A stretch of DNA of 64,000 bases from Candidatus Nitrotoga sp. BS (GCF_927797785.1 NZ_CAKMLL010000062.1:1-64000); one strand, 5' to 3'. Shown: positions 53,098 through 62,301, counted from the stretch's first letter. Notes: a model not told the origin generated them from the sequence alone. Made by a program: numbers and translations.

Positions 53098-54702
53098 TTA
53101 TTCCGCTCCGCTTGCCGTCGCTTCGCCGTCGAGCAGGCGCGTCGCCTTGACGGCCTGCTGCACAGCACGTCGAATGGCGCTCGCAGCGCGCAAGCGGGCA
53201 TCCATGTCCGTCACTGACAAACGACCCTGAGCGCCCGCCTCCAGGAGTTCCTTTTTCAGGATCTGATAGTCCCCTTCCAGGCTCTGTAAGTCTGATTCGA
53301 CATCTGCGCCATGCGCCAGCACCCCCTCGGGGTCAACACGGGAAAGCAGCCGTGTTCCCTGATCGAAAAAAGTGCCGCCTGTTTCGATCAGCACCGGCAG
53401 GGGCGTTTCGCGCGCGGCGGCCGCAGCCTCCATGGCCAGTTCCGCCATCGCCTCGTAGTAGCGAGCCACGCGCAGGATATGCGGCAGACGCCGGGCGCTG
53501 TCCTGCGACATGCCGGCCTGGTTGAGGCGAGCGATAAAATTCGCGACAGTCTGATTCAATCGGGCCACGATCTGCTGGTCTTTCGCCAGTTTGCCCTGAG
53601 AGGCGCCAGTCATAGCCTCACGCATCATGCGCAGGGCGATGCCGCCCATGTGCCGCACTTCCTGTTCCATGGCATCCAGCGCCAAGACCGGTACTGTTGC
53701 GACATTGGCGTCCAGATAGCGCGGACTGGCCTCGTCCTCCTCGGCGGTGCGAAAGAGCCCTTCGAGGAACCGAGCCATGCGGTCGGCGATAGGCCAGACC
53801 AGCATCACACCGAGCAGATTGAAAGCGGTGTGGAACAGGGCCAGTTTGGCGGCGGGTGCCGAGCCGAGTTCCAGTACTTCGCCTGCCGCGCCGATGGCCG
53901 GTACCAGCCAGGGCAACAGCGCCAGCGCCACGGCACCGGTCAGGAGATTAAACAGAATATGGGCGGCAGCGGCCCGTTTGGCGTTGGGCGTGGCGCCGAT
54001 GAAAGCGATTAGCGCGGTGACGGTGGTGCCGATGTTGGCGCCGACAACCACAGCGGCAGCGCCCTGAGCCGTAAGCAGTCCACCCTGGGCGGCGGTCAGC
54101 GCAATGGTCAGGGCAGCGCTGGAGGACTGCATCAGCACGGTGAGAACGATGCCGATCAGCACCTGTACCACAGTGTCCTTGAAACCATCTCCTTCTGGTA
54201 GCTTGAAATCTGTAGATAGCCCGGAAAAGGACTCTTTTAGCATGTCTATGCCCAGGAACAGTACGCCAAAGCCTGCCAGAGCCTGTCCCAGCGCACCGCG
54301 CCGATTTCCTTCGCCGGAAAGGCGTAGCGCCATACCGACACCAATGAGCGGCAGCGCCAATACCTCGATTTTGAACTTCAGCCCCACCAGCGCTACCAAC
54401 CAGCCGGTCATGGTGGTGCCAACATTGGCACCGAAGAGCACCCACATGGACTGCCCCAGTGTGAGCAGACCGGCATTGACGAAGCCGATGGCGGCCACTG
54501 TCACGGCGCTGGAAGACTGTACCAAGGCAGTCACCAGTACACCCGAAGCCAGCCCGCGCATCCGGGTCTTGGTGGAATGGGCAAGGATGCGCCCCAGCGC
54601 CGGGCCGGCGGCAAGCTTGAGACCATCGGTCATGAGCCCCATGCCGAGCAGGAACAGGCCGATACCGCCGAGCAAGCCTCCGGCTGTAGTCCAAGCGTTC
54701 AT
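53098..54702 (-). CDS. Na/Pi cotransporter family protein (NptA-like, PhoU-like C-terminus)
   Basis: A 534-residue protein. Two inverted repeats of Na/Pi-cotransporter II helices hold GLASGVLVTALVQSSSAVTVAAIGFVNAG and IGIVLTVLMQSSSAALTIALTAAQ; the QSSSA motifs are the phosphate/sodium sites. The C-terminal ~200 residues are soluble and helical, resembling a PhoU domain (KDQQIVARLNQTVANFIARLNQ). Phosphate uptake or efflux with Na+ is expected. It lies in a group of leftward transport genes; a duplicated piece of the P-type ATPase start lies just upstream. Confidence 0.9.
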   Translation of the reverse strand: MNAWTTAGGLLGGIGLFLLGMGLMTDGLKLAAGPALGRILAHSTKTRMRGLASGVLVTALVQSSSAVTVAAIGFVNAGLLTLGQSMWVLFGANVGTTMTGWLVALVGLKFKIEVLALPLIGVGMALRLSGEGNRRGALGQALAGFGVLFLGIDMLKESFSGLSTDFKLPEGDGFKDTVVQVLIGIVLTVLMQSSSAALTIALTAAQGGLLTAQGAAAVVVGANIGTTVTALIAFIGATPNAKRAAAAHILFNLLTGAVALALLPWLVPAIGAAGEVLELGSAPAAKLALFHTAFNLLGVMLVWPIADRMARFLEGLFRTAEEDEASPRYLDANVATVPVLALDAMEQEVRHMGGIALRMMREAMTGASQGKLAKDQQIVARLNQTVANFIARLNQAGMSQDSARRLPHILRVARYYEAMAELAMEAAAAARETPLPVLIETGGTFFDQGTRLLSRVDPEGVLAHGADVESDLQSLEGDYQILKKELLEAGAQGRLSVTDMDARLRAASAIRRAVQQAVKATRLLDGEATASGAE

Positions 54703-54722
54703 TTCATTTCTTACTGGTGATT

Positions 54723-54838
54723 CACATCAAGCGCCGCTATCGCGGCTTCGGGTGTCAGGGTGAGCCAGGAACGGGTTTCAGTGTCCATTATTCAGTGTCC
54801 GTGTTGATACTACAGCCAAATATTGAAGCAGGGTGCGA
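54723..54838 (-). pseudogene. Duplicated 5' fragment of the P-type ATPase (and of the 49-aa gene)
   Basis: About 116 bp similar to 47351-47465. On the minus strand it reads MDTETRSWLTLTPEAAIAALDV, then stops, matching the ATPase N-terminus MDIETRSWHTLTPEAATTAFDV. Upstream, the frame of the small peptide is kept too (RTLLQYLAVVSTRTLNNGH against RTLPQHLAVESKRALKNGH). It is a scar of a duplication or rearrangement in this island. Confidence 0.75.
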
Positions 54839-54852
54839 GTTGCGGCCAGAAA

Positions 54853-55755
54853 TCATGGCTTCGCCTTTTGGCCTGGCGGCATCACCAACACGTCACATGG
54901 TGCCTCCAGTAACAGATGCTTGGTCATGCTACCCAGGAGCAGATCGACGATTTCCGATTGGCCATGTTTGCCCACCACCACCATGTCCGCTGCCTTTTCA
55001 CGTAGAAGTTCTGGGATGACAATTTCCGGCATACCGTGTTTCACGCGGATGTCGTAATGCTCCTCGTTTTTCAGGCTGTTCGCCAGCGTTTGTAGCGCAT
55101 CTTGGGCGTGTTGGCGTTCCTCCTGGCGAAAGCGATGAATGTGTTCATTGGAAACACCGGCAAAATTCAGCTTACCTTCGAATGGCACATCGAAAGCATG
55201 CGCCAGGGTGAGATGAGCCTCGGGCGCAACGCGACGGGCAAGCTCGGCTACCGCAAGGCTGTGGGCTGAGAGATCGAGCGGCACCAGTACGCGCTGGTAG
55301 GGCCCGTCTGGTTCGTTCCGCACCACCAAGACGGGTATGGCGGCTTCCCGTATCACCCGTTCAGCGGTAGCACCGAGGAAGAATTCGCGGGCTGGATGTT
55401 CGCCCATCGCGCCCAAAATCACCATGTCTGCGCCTATTTCCTGCGCGGCACGGCTGATCTCGCAGTGTGTCTGACCGACCGTGATCAATGGCGTCACCTC
55501 GATCTGCCAGCGCTCGGCTAGATTTTCCGCCAACAGGCGCAAAGCGTCCTCGTAATGTCTGATCAACTGTGCTTCAGCACTGGCGTAACCGTGCAGCAAT
55601 CGACCGCGTAGGTGTTCCAACGCTAGGCCGCTCAAACTGTGCAGCATCGTGAGACAAGCACCGTGCTCTGCCGCCAGCAGCGCGGCGCGTTCTTCAGCAC
55701 GTCCGGCGGTAGTGGAAAAGTCGGTAGCGGCCAGGAAAGTGGTGATCGGTTTCAT
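54853..55755 (-). CDS. Tandem universal stress protein
   Basis: A 300-residue protein with two UspA domains (about 1-145 and 150-297). The first has ATDFSTTAGRAEERAALLAAEHG and ILGAMGEHPAREFFLGATAERVIREAAIPVLVV; the second has VLVPLDLSAHSLAVAELARRVAPE and VVVGKHGQSEIVDLLLGSMTKHLLLEAPCDVLVM, both with the G-x2-G-x9-G-S/A nucleotide-binding signature in some form. Its start overlaps the stop of the KefB-like gene by 4 bp, so it is co-translated with that antiporter and may respond to the same stress. Confidence 0.9.
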   Translation of the reverse strand: MKPITTFLAATDFSTTAGRAEERAALLAAEHGACLTMLHSLSGLALEHLRGRLLHGYASAEAQLIRHYEDALRLLAENLAERWQIEVTPLITVGQTHCEISRAAQEIGADMVILGAMGEHPAREFFLGATAERVIREAAIPVLVVRNEPDGPYQRVLVPLDLSAHSLAVAELARRVAPEAHLTLAHAFDVPFEGKLNFAGVSNEHIHRFRQEERQHAQDALQTLANSLKNEEHYDIRVKHGMPEIVIPELLREKAADMVVVGKHGQSEIVDLLLGSMTKHLLLEAPCDVLVMPPGQKAKP

Positions 55756-57398
55756 ACGGGAGTCTCCTTTTCTCGTAGGATGTGTTGGAGTTTATCAGCA
55801 GCGTATTCAGCGGCGTCAAAGTAGGGATGAAAGATCAGTTCCGCCCCGGCTTTGTTCAGCATATCAATGCTTTCTTCACTGTGCGCAGTGATCGCAACCG
55901 GACCGGTGTAGCCGTGCTCGCGCAGGGCATTAATCAGGGCGCAGTTGATGCTGGTGTCGTGCAAGGTGCTGACCACCCAACGCACCTCGGCTAGGGGCAG
56001 ACTGGCGGGAAATTCGGCATCCTCAGCATCGCCGAAGCGGGAATTGAGGCCATGATGGCGGGCGCGCCGCACGGCTTCGGGGTCGAAATCCACACCCAGC
56101 GTACTGATATCCTGATCGCTCAGGCGCTGCATCAGCCTACCGCCGTAGCGCCCGAGACCGAACACAATAACTGTAGGCATCGGCTCCGATTCTGATATTG
56201 TCATTTGTTCGCGGAACGGTATCCGACGCTCGAACACACTCAATGAGAGTTTGAGTTTTTCGTACAAGCTCTGACTGTTAAGCACCAGATAAGTGCAGAC
56301 GCTGATAGTCACCAGACCGATCAGGGTGACCAGGCCCAGGGTATCGCCGCCAACGTGACCCATGCTCATGCCCATGGCGACGAAGACGATGGAAAACTCG
56401 GATATCTGCGCCACCGTGAGGCCCGCCATGAAACCGGTGCGCTTGCGGTAGCCCATATAACCCATGATAGCCATCACAATAATGGGATTGCCGATCAGCA
56501 CGAAAGCAGACAGTACCAGCGCCGCCACAATCTGACCCTCGAAGGCCTCGAATTCCAGCCTCGCCCCCAGATCGAGGAAGAAAAATAACAGCAGAAAATC
56601 ACGCACCGGGTTGAGCCGGCCACTCATGGCCTCGCGGTAGGGTGAAGTCGCGAGCGCGAAGCCGGCTAGAAAAGCACCCACCTCTTTGCTGAATCCGAAC
56701 ATTTCTCCCAGGCTCGCCAGTGCAACGCCCCAGGCGATGGCAAACAGCAGCATCAGTTCCTGCGAACGCGCCACCAGATCGAGCAGGCGCGGCAGCACAT
56801 AGCGCATGACGGCGGTCAGCAGCAGACCGGCAACGGCGAGTTTCAGCGTGATCATGCCCAGAGTTGCGGCTATACCGTCTGCTTCCGCCATGTTAAGGGT
56901 GCTCATGGTCATCATGGCAATGAGCACGGCGATATCCTGCACGATGAGGAAGCCCACAGCGATGCGCCCGTGCAGGGAGTCCAGTTCCTTTTTGTCCGAC
57001 AGCAGTTTGACGATGATGATCGTGCTGGAGAAGGTCAGCGCCACCGCTATGTAAATGGCCTTGAGGTGATCCATGCCCAAAGCAAGCCCCAGCAGGTAAC
57101 CGAACAGGATGGTGAAAAACAGCTGCCCCAGTCCCGTGGCCAGCGCCACAGCGCCCAAACGGCGCACCAGATGCAGATCGAGCTTGAGACCGACTGTAAA
57201 GAGTAGTACTGCCACTCCGACCTGAGCCAGCAGGTCGAGCGGATCATGCACCGTGATCCAGCCCAAAGCTACCGGCCCGGCCAGAATACCCACCATAATA
57301 TAGGCTAAGATCAAAGGCTGGCGTAGTCGGATCGCCAAGGCACCGATACTGGCGGCAGCGGCGAGCAGCAGAGCGATTTCCTGAAAAGCGTCGGTCAT
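55752..57398 (-). CDS. CPA2 family cation:proton antiporter (KefB/YbaL-like) with RCK domain
   Basis: A 548-residue protein. Twelve or so helices of the CPA2 Na+/H+ exchanger fold fill residues 5-385, including GILAGPVALGWI and FLIVQDIAVLIAM, and a GFALATSPYREAMSGRLNPVRDFLLLFFFLDLG stretch. A C-terminal TrkA-N/RCK domain begins at VIVFGLGRYGGRLMQRL (residue ~405). K+/H+ or Na+/H+ exchange gated by nucleotide is expected. No KefF/KefG-type regulator is adjacent; the universal stress protein is coupled instead. Confidence 0.9.
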   Translation of the reverse strand: MTDAFQEIALLLAAAASIGALAIRLRQPLILAYIMVGILAGPVALGWITVHDPLDLLAQVGVAVLLFTVGLKLDLHLVRRLGAVALATGLGQLFFTILFGYLLGLALGMDHLKAIYIAVALTFSSTIIIVKLLSDKKELDSLHGRIAVGFLIVQDIAVLIAMMTMSTLNMAEADGIAATLGMITLKLAVAGLLLTAVMRYVLPRLLDLVARSQELMLLFAIAWGVALASLGEMFGFSKEVGAFLAGFALATSPYREAMSGRLNPVRDFLLLFFFLDLGARLEFEAFEGQIVAALVLSAFVLIGNPIIVMAIMGYMGYRKRTGFMAGLTVAQISEFSIVFVAMGMSMGHVGGDTLGLVTLIGLVTISVCTYLVLNSQSLYEKLKLSLSVFERRIPFREQMTISESEPMPTVIVFGLGRYGGRLMQRLSDQDISTLGVDFDPEAVRRARHHGLNSRFGDAEDAEFPASLPLAEVRWVVSTLHDTSINCALINALREHGYTGPVAITAHSEESIDMLNKAGAELIFHPYFDAAEYAADKLQHILREKETPV

Positions 57399-57431
57399 AG
57401 TGGTCTTACCAAGGTGTGCCAGAGGCGATTG

Positions 57432-58436
57432 TCAATGTCCATGCTGAAAGAGAATCCAAGTGTTGAGGATGTACATAAGAAACAGCCCCAAGCTCACCCA
57501 GGTCAGCCCCATCACGGCATACCTTTGCGAGCGGAAGATCAAGCCCACGACCACCAGGGCGCTCATCATCACAGCGGTGAGTGCGGTCAGCGCTTGGCTA
57601 GCATCGACGTGCACAAGCAGCGGGCCATTGCTGTAAAACAAATCATCCACAGATAGAATAATGATGTTGAATAAGTTGCTGCCCAACAGGTTGGCGATGG
57701 CCATATCCAGCGCTCCAATGCGCATTGCCGAGATGGTGACGGCCGCTTCGGGGGCGGAGGTCACTGCCGCCACCAGCAAAGTTCCGACAAAAGTTTGCCC
57801 CCACCCCATCAAGTCGGAAATATCCTTGGCCACAAACGGTAACCAAGAACCCACGATTACAATTGCTGAAGCCGCCAGCGCATAACCCTTTACAGCGCTG
57901 CGCAGCGTTACATCTGGATAACGCTCGGCGGATACTTCAGTATATTCGGACAGGATGCGGCGTTCGTAGCTGAATACGGCGCGCATCGCAACGAAGTAGA
58001 TCAGCACGATGAATGGCGAGTATAGTCCCACATGTCCCAATGCCGGGCTCATCCCCGCATGATCCAGCAGCAGACTGAACCCGGCAAAAGTGATCAGGAT
58101 TGTACCCAGTGAAGCCGACAGAATATGTCCTTGAGCGGCACGACTATACAGGGTTTCGCGCCGGTACAGCGCATCCAGTATTACCAGAATAAAGAGATTA
58201 AATACCGTGCTACCCAGCACATCTCCGACAGCAATGTTCGGCGCGTTGGCGAATGTGACGGCGGAAATGCCGGTCACCAACTCGGGCAGTGAGGTGGCAG
58301 TAGACAGCAGGATGAGACCGACCCAAGAGGCAGACATGCCGGTTTTTTCGGCGATGATGTCTCCATAGCGGGAAAGAAAGTAGCCCGCGTAGCCAATGAC
58401 GGCGAGACAAAACAGAAGTTGCAACCAGAGCAGCAT
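57432..58436 (-). CDS. Sodium/calcium exchanger family protein (CaCA, YrbG-like)
   Basis: A 334-residue CaCA antiporter with about ten helices and two alpha repeats: STATSLPELVTGISAVTFANAPNIAVGDVLGSTVFNLFIL and AVTSAPEAAVTISAMRIGALDMAIANLLGSNLFNIIIL. Each carries the conserved Pro-Glu and the GS(T/N)xxN motif. It exchanges Ca2+ for Na+ or H+. I start it at MLLWLQLLF (58436), with AGGAG 10 bp upstream; the frame reaches 58478. Last gene of the ion-transport island on its right side. Confidence 0.9.
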   Translation of the reverse strand: MLLWLQLLFCLAVIGYAGYFLSRYGDIIAEKTGMSASWVGLILLSTATSLPELVTGISAVTFANAPNIAVGDVLGSTVFNLFILVILDALYRRETLYSRAAQGHILSASLGTILITFAGFSLLLDHAGMSPALGHVGLYSPFIVLIYFVAMRAVFSYERRILSEYTEVSAERYPDVTLRSAVKGYALAASAIVIVGSWLPFVAKDISDLMGWGQTFVGTLLVAAVTSAPEAAVTISAMRIGALDMAIANLLGSNLFNIIILSVDDLFYSNGPLLVHVDASQALTALTAVMMSALVVVGLIFRSQRYAVMGLTWVSLGLFLMYILNTWILFQHGH

Positions 58437-58777
58437 ATCGGGGCATCTCCTAGCTGGGTGGACGGCAGGATAGGTCAAGGTACCGGCAAGCTCACTTTAA
58501 GGAAGCCGCTAAAAGTTCTAATTCACTGAGGTTCTGAATGCTCCATCACGCCTGAAATGAATACTACGCAACGCATAGGAAGATTGCAACGGCGGCAAGG
58601 GGTTCAGAATAAACGCAGAAAATTTGCGCTGGAGCCTGGTATATACCGCGTTTATAATTACTTGACCAACCTTTGCACGTCAGATCAATGGGGGCTCTAT
58701 TGACCTCAGTCTCAAGTACATCAAAGTGTGCTCAGTTCATCTTGCATATCGCGCAGCACCTAGCAGCCTGTCGATAA
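58437..58777. other. Intergenic region, nothing recognised
   Basis: About 340 bp between the exchanger and the DUF4956 gene, both leftward. There is no coding frame of note, no repeat and no clear terminator. The composition shifts here from GC-rich to moderate. Confidence 0.4.
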
Positions 58778-59368
58778 TCATTGTGTCGGCTTATTGCGGT
58801 AGAAGGCTGTGATGCTCACCATGTCATTGACGTAGTTGACTGAGCCTACTTTATGGAATATCACCTCAACCCCAAGGCGGCGCGACAGATAAGTGCGCAT
58901 TTCTTCAGGGTTCGACAGTACATTGGGGTCGATTTTATCGAGTGTGATCTTGATCTTTATTCCATGTGCTGAGCGCAGGATACGAGGATGGTCAAGCACA
59001 TAGGCTCCTAGCAACACTATGCCGATTACAACACAAGTAACTTCAAGTGAAGTACCATGAACCGAGCAAATTACGGCAATTGCAATCGAACCGAAGAAAT
59101 AGGTAATTTCGATCTTCTCGAGTGGTTCCGAACGCAACGTGAATAATGCGAGAATAGCAAACAAGCCAAAACCAGCAGCAAGACTAAACTCCACCGAAGA
59201 CAGAATGGTCAGCACTCCAAATGCGAAGATATTGAACAGCGAGGCAGCTATCACTAGCTCTTTATCGCGATAGCGGCGGTAATAGAGACCAAAAATTAGA
59301 ATCAGCATAGCGACAACATTAATGCCAAAGCGCATTATCGTATCGAGCATAAGTGATATTTCAAGCAT
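58778..59368 (-). CDS. DUF4956 membrane protein
   Basis: A 196-residue protein with about four hydrophobic helices in the first 125 residues (including FGINVVAMLILIFGLYYRRYRDKELV and AAGFGLFAILALFTLRSEPLEKIEITYFFGSIAIAVI), then a soluble tail. The FAILSLFxLRxEPxEKxEMTYFF-like block is the DUF4956 signature. Function is unknown; members are often found beside polyphosphate VTC-domain proteins or CotH-like kinases, neither of which is seen here. AGAAAGAAAA upstream is a weak ribosome site. Confidence 0.82.
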   Translation of the reverse strand: MLEISLMLDTIMRFGINVVAMLILIFGLYYRRYRDKELVIAASLFNIFAFGVLTILSSVEFSLAAGFGLFAILALFTLRSEPLEKIEITYFFGSIAIAVICSVHGTSLEVTCVVIGIVLLGAYVLDHPRILRSAHGIKIKITLDKIDPNVLSNPEEMRTYLSRRLGVEVIFHKVGSVNYVNDMVSITAFYRNKPTQ

Positions 59369-59532
59369 GATTTTTCTTTCTCATAACGGAACAATTAGAA
59401 AACTACCCAACAGAGACGACAATTCGCCGCACAATAAATTAACACACAGAAGTTACACAGAAGTTACATAGCAGTTAGCAGAAACCAGTGTCAGACTCTG
59501 AAGTCTCCCTAAAAAACACTGTTGTATTTCAC

Positions 59533-59687
59533 TCAACTACCCTACTTTAGTCGGGGGTAGTTGAGGCTCCGACCGCCGCCCACTAAAAGTGGGCAAACCG
59601 TGGCGGACTCCGCTAAAACCATATTCAAGAACGTATGATGAAACTCATAGCGTTTAAAACCCTAAATGCACCAGCTAAAGCTGGTGG
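59533..59687. mobile_element. IS200/IS605-like palindromic end without transposase (possible solo guide-RNA scaffold)
   Basis: Three consecutive hairpins in 155 bp: CTCAACTACCC/GGGTAGTTGAG (59533-59566, enclosing CTTTAGTCGGGGG), a nested stem GCCCACT-AAA-AGTGGGC (59579-59595) inside CCGCC/GGCGG, and CACCAGC-TAAA-GCTGGTG (59670-59687). The motifs TTTAGTCGGGGGTAGTTGA and CACCAGCTAAAGCTGGTGGC are those seen at ends of IS200/IS605-family elements and TnpB-associated RNAs. No tnpA or tnpB gene is present, so this is a solo end or a mini-element. Confidence 0.5.
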
Positions 59688-59750
59688 CTTGTACCAATAG
59701 ATAGTAAATCAACCTGTCCTGGGTCGCCGCCTGCTAGTGGCGAGCAGCCA

Positions 59751-60119
59751 TTATGGTTTTCCCGAAGCTAATAGCCCGATCCGGTATTTGACCAGCAATT
59801 CATCTGCATAGGAGGAGTGTGGACGCCCTTTGGACTTGGTGTTATAAGCTTCAGTCGCTTCCTTGCCACACCAGGAAAGGAGGATATCCGGCTGCGATGG
59901 ATGTTCGGGCAAATAAGCGCTTAAATCATAGACATTACCGCGAATGGCCACCCAACAGTTTTCTGGTGTTCTATGTTTGGCCAATTCAGCCAGTGAAATC
60001 GATTTATCAACAGCAATAGCGGCGCTTTTCTCAGCAGGTGGCAACCACAAACTTCCAACCCAGAAAGCTGTCACCAGCAGCCAAAAAATAAACGTAGCGG
60101 ATAGGTAGAGTCGGCGCAT
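59751..60119 (-). CDS. Membrane-anchored cytochrome b5-like protein
   Basis: A 122-residue protein with one N-terminal membrane helix (LSATFIFWLLVTAFWVGSLW) and a cytochrome b5 domain from residue ~40: SLAELAKHRTPENCWVAIRGNVYDLSAYLPEHPSQPD. The two haem-ligand histidines are likely in the EHP motif and in GRPHSSYADELL. The ATG shares one base with the stop of the flavin reductase gene upstream, so the two are co-translated. It is a plausible electron partner of that reductase. Confidence 0.87.
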   Translation of the reverse strand: MRRLYLSATFIFWLLVTAFWVGSLWLPPAEKSAAIAVDKSISLAELAKHRTPENCWVAIRGNVYDLSAYLPEHPSQPDILLSWCGKEATEAYNTKSKGRPHSSYADELLVKYRIGLLASGKP

Positions 60120-61429
60120 TATCGGAAATCAAATTTTTCAAAGTGAATCTGGTGGGGCGTAACGCCTCGATTGTGCAGATCTTCTCTAAGTGCTGCAACC
60201 ATGCCCTGCGGCCCGCACAGATAGCACTCATAATGTGCAAGCCCTTGAGTATCGTGAAGAAGGGAATTGAGATCGGGCACTTCGTCGCCGGTAGCCAATG
60301 CCTTCAGGGAAAGCTGATGATCCACTTCGGCAAGGGCTCGGAGTTCATGTAAAAAAGCTGCATCCACCTCGGTTCGATAAAGATAGAGGAGCGTCGTCGG
60401 CTGATTGACAGGGCCAGCCCGCAGCAGCGCCAGGAAGGGCATAATACCGATGCCGCCGGCTATCCAGAGTTGCGGCCTCTGTGGCCGGTCGGCCAGAAAA
60501 GTTCCGAACGCACCATGCACCCGCACCATCGTGCCGGGCTCGACAGACTGGATGTGCCGCGTACAGTCGCCCAGGGCTTTGACCGCGATGCCTATTTCAT
60601 GATTGGCACCGATCGAGCTGACAGTGAATGGGTGAAATTCCCCGCTATCACGGAATGTCGGCCCCAAGAAAGCGACCAGCACAAACTGTCCCGGCGTTAT
60701 GGCAGCAGGGTCTGCCAGAGGCTTAAGAGAAATTTCGACTATGCCTTCGGCAACTGTCTTTACTGATCCCACAACGTATGGCCGCGCAGCCAAACCGAAA
60801 TCATCCCGAATAAGACGCCACCCCAAAAAAGAGACGGCAAGGCCTAAAATCGGCAGAACGGGTTCACTGATACCGAGCAAAACCAGGTGAACCAAACCGA
60901 GAAGCACACCTACTCCCAGCCCGAAATGGAGCCAGCGCCAAATCTGATAGGGAATGCGCATGATGAAGGTAGCTGCCAACCCAAACATCAAGAGCAGCAA
61001 CGACAGCCAACCTGCCCATATTGGCCAGCCCTGAGTGAATGGAGAAAGCGTCTGCCATGCCAACAGTCGAGAATTCGGCCAGACATCGGCAGCGAGCATT
61101 AGGGGATGCGCCAGTAGCAGAACATAAGCCGTCGTGCCGGCCCAGTGATGCCATTGATACATCCTTTCCAGCCCACCTAGCCACCGGGCCAGCCAGGTTT
61201 CCCTAATCATCAATAACAGCCCGGCAAGTAGGAGGCTGCATCCGGCCCAACCCAAGACAATACCCAAGGTGCGTGCCGTTGACAGCCCCTCAGGAAAAGT
61301 CCACCAAATAAGGCTGACCGAACTGGTCATGATCAGTAGTGGGATAGATAGGTTGCGCAGTATAGTCATGAGCCTATAGACACTCAATCTTTCAAAGAGT
61401 TGGCGGACCCTATTCCGGTTTTCAGGCAC
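60119..61429 (-). CDS. Ferric reductase-like transmembrane flavoprotein (FAD/NAD(P)H)
   Basis: A 436-residue protein. Six N-terminal helices form a ferric-reductase/YedZ-like haem domain with His residues in MYQWHHWAGTTAYVLLLAHPLML and WRWLHFGLGVGVLLGLVHL. The ferredoxin-reductase part follows: FAD motif HPFTVSS near residue 280, NAD(P) motif IAGGIGIMPFLALL near 330, and CGPQGMVAAL near 405. It would pass electrons from cytosolic NAD(P)H across the membrane, perhaps to the cytochrome b5-like partner, to metals or to oxygen. Acceptor unknown. Confidence 0.87.
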   Translation of the reverse strand: MPENRNRVRQLFERLSVYRLMTILRNLSIPLLIMTSSVSLIWWTFPEGLSTARTLGIVLGWAGCSLLLAGLLLMIRETWLARWLGGLERMYQWHHWAGTTAYVLLLAHPLMLAADVWPNSRLLAWQTLSPFTQGWPIWAGWLSLLLLMFGLAATFIMRIPYQIWRWLHFGLGVGVLLGLVHLVLLGISEPVLPILGLAVSFLGWRLIRDDFGLAARPYVVGSVKTVAEGIVEISLKPLADPAAITPGQFVLVAFLGPTFRDSGEFHPFTVSSIGANHEIGIAVKALGDCTRHIQSVEPGTMVRVHGAFGTFLADRPQRPQLWIAGGIGIMPFLALLRAGPVNQPTTLLYLYRTEVDAAFLHELRALAEVDHQLSLKALATGDEVPDLNSLLHDTQGLAHYECYLCGPQGMVAALREDLHNRGVTPHQIHFEKFDFR

Positions 61430-61726
61430 TCACAAATATCCCGTCATCCCTCGGACAGTAACACGCCCCGCTGCCTGCCCACTTTTCCATCAACTGACGA
61501 TGGATGATCAGGTAGGCATGGTATTCCTAAATCTTAACGCCATGAATTTTGGATGGGTGTTCGATCCTCACCTCCAACGTCATGAATTACTAGCCCAGTG
61601 TTGTAATCCCGCTGGCCCGCCATGACCCTCGAGCATAGGCAGGCGCAGCAAGAGAATGTCGTTGTGTTGCCTATAACAAGGTTTGCATTTTTTGTTTGCC
61701 AAACCAAAGGCAAGTTGTCACAGCGC

Positions 61727-62044
61727 TTACTTGAACTTGTAGAAATTTTTGTTCAGGTAGGCTGAAAGGTCTAGTTTTTCCTGTGGGGTAACCTGTGAGG
61801 AAAAATTAGCACGAATATTACGAACGCATACGACAACTACTGACGACAGCTGCTGTGGATCCTTCACTTTGCTGCCGGGGCGCCCGAAAATGGCATTGCC
61901 GTTACCGCCCATCATGCCGTCGTGGCAACTGTTACATTTATATTTGTCGAATGCTTTTTTACCAGCTTCAGGGTGACCATTGGCAAAGGGATCAGCTTGT
62001 GCTGTACCACACATTAATAAGAATATAGCAAAAAATTTCTTCAT
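61727..62044 (-). CDS. Small periplasmic cytochrome c
   Basis: A 105-residue monohaem c-type cytochrome. A signal peptide (MKKFFAIFLLMCGTAQA) is followed by FDKYKCNSCHDGMMGGNGNAIFG with haem motif CNSCH, and VTPQEKLDLSAYLNKNFYKF at the end. No clear axial Met is seen in the usual place, though a Met-rich GMMGG follows the haem motif. It precedes the redox pair on the same strand and may act in the same electron path; inferred. Confidence 0.85.
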   Translation of the reverse strand: MKKFFAIFLLMCGTAQADPFANGHPEAGKKAFDKYKCNSCHDGMMGGNGNAIFGRPGSKVKDPQQLSSVVVVCVRNIRANFSSQVTPQEKLDLSAYLNKNFYKFK

Positions 62045-62301
62045 GGCTAGGCTCCTTGTAAAGTTTGTGATCGAACAATACGCATCAAAGCAGTCTGATG
62101 CGAATAGTCAGATGCAGATTACTCCTGATCCGACGTAATGACTAGACTTCTTATAAACAGACCGACAACGCCCCGAATATTTCCAGTTTGCCGGTGGCTG
62201 GATGATCAAGAAATTCGGGTTGGCTGGAATAACATGAAAGCCTTTCTTGTCCCTTCCTGTCGACCACAATAGTTCTCAGCACTAGTTCATTTTGCCGATC
62301 C

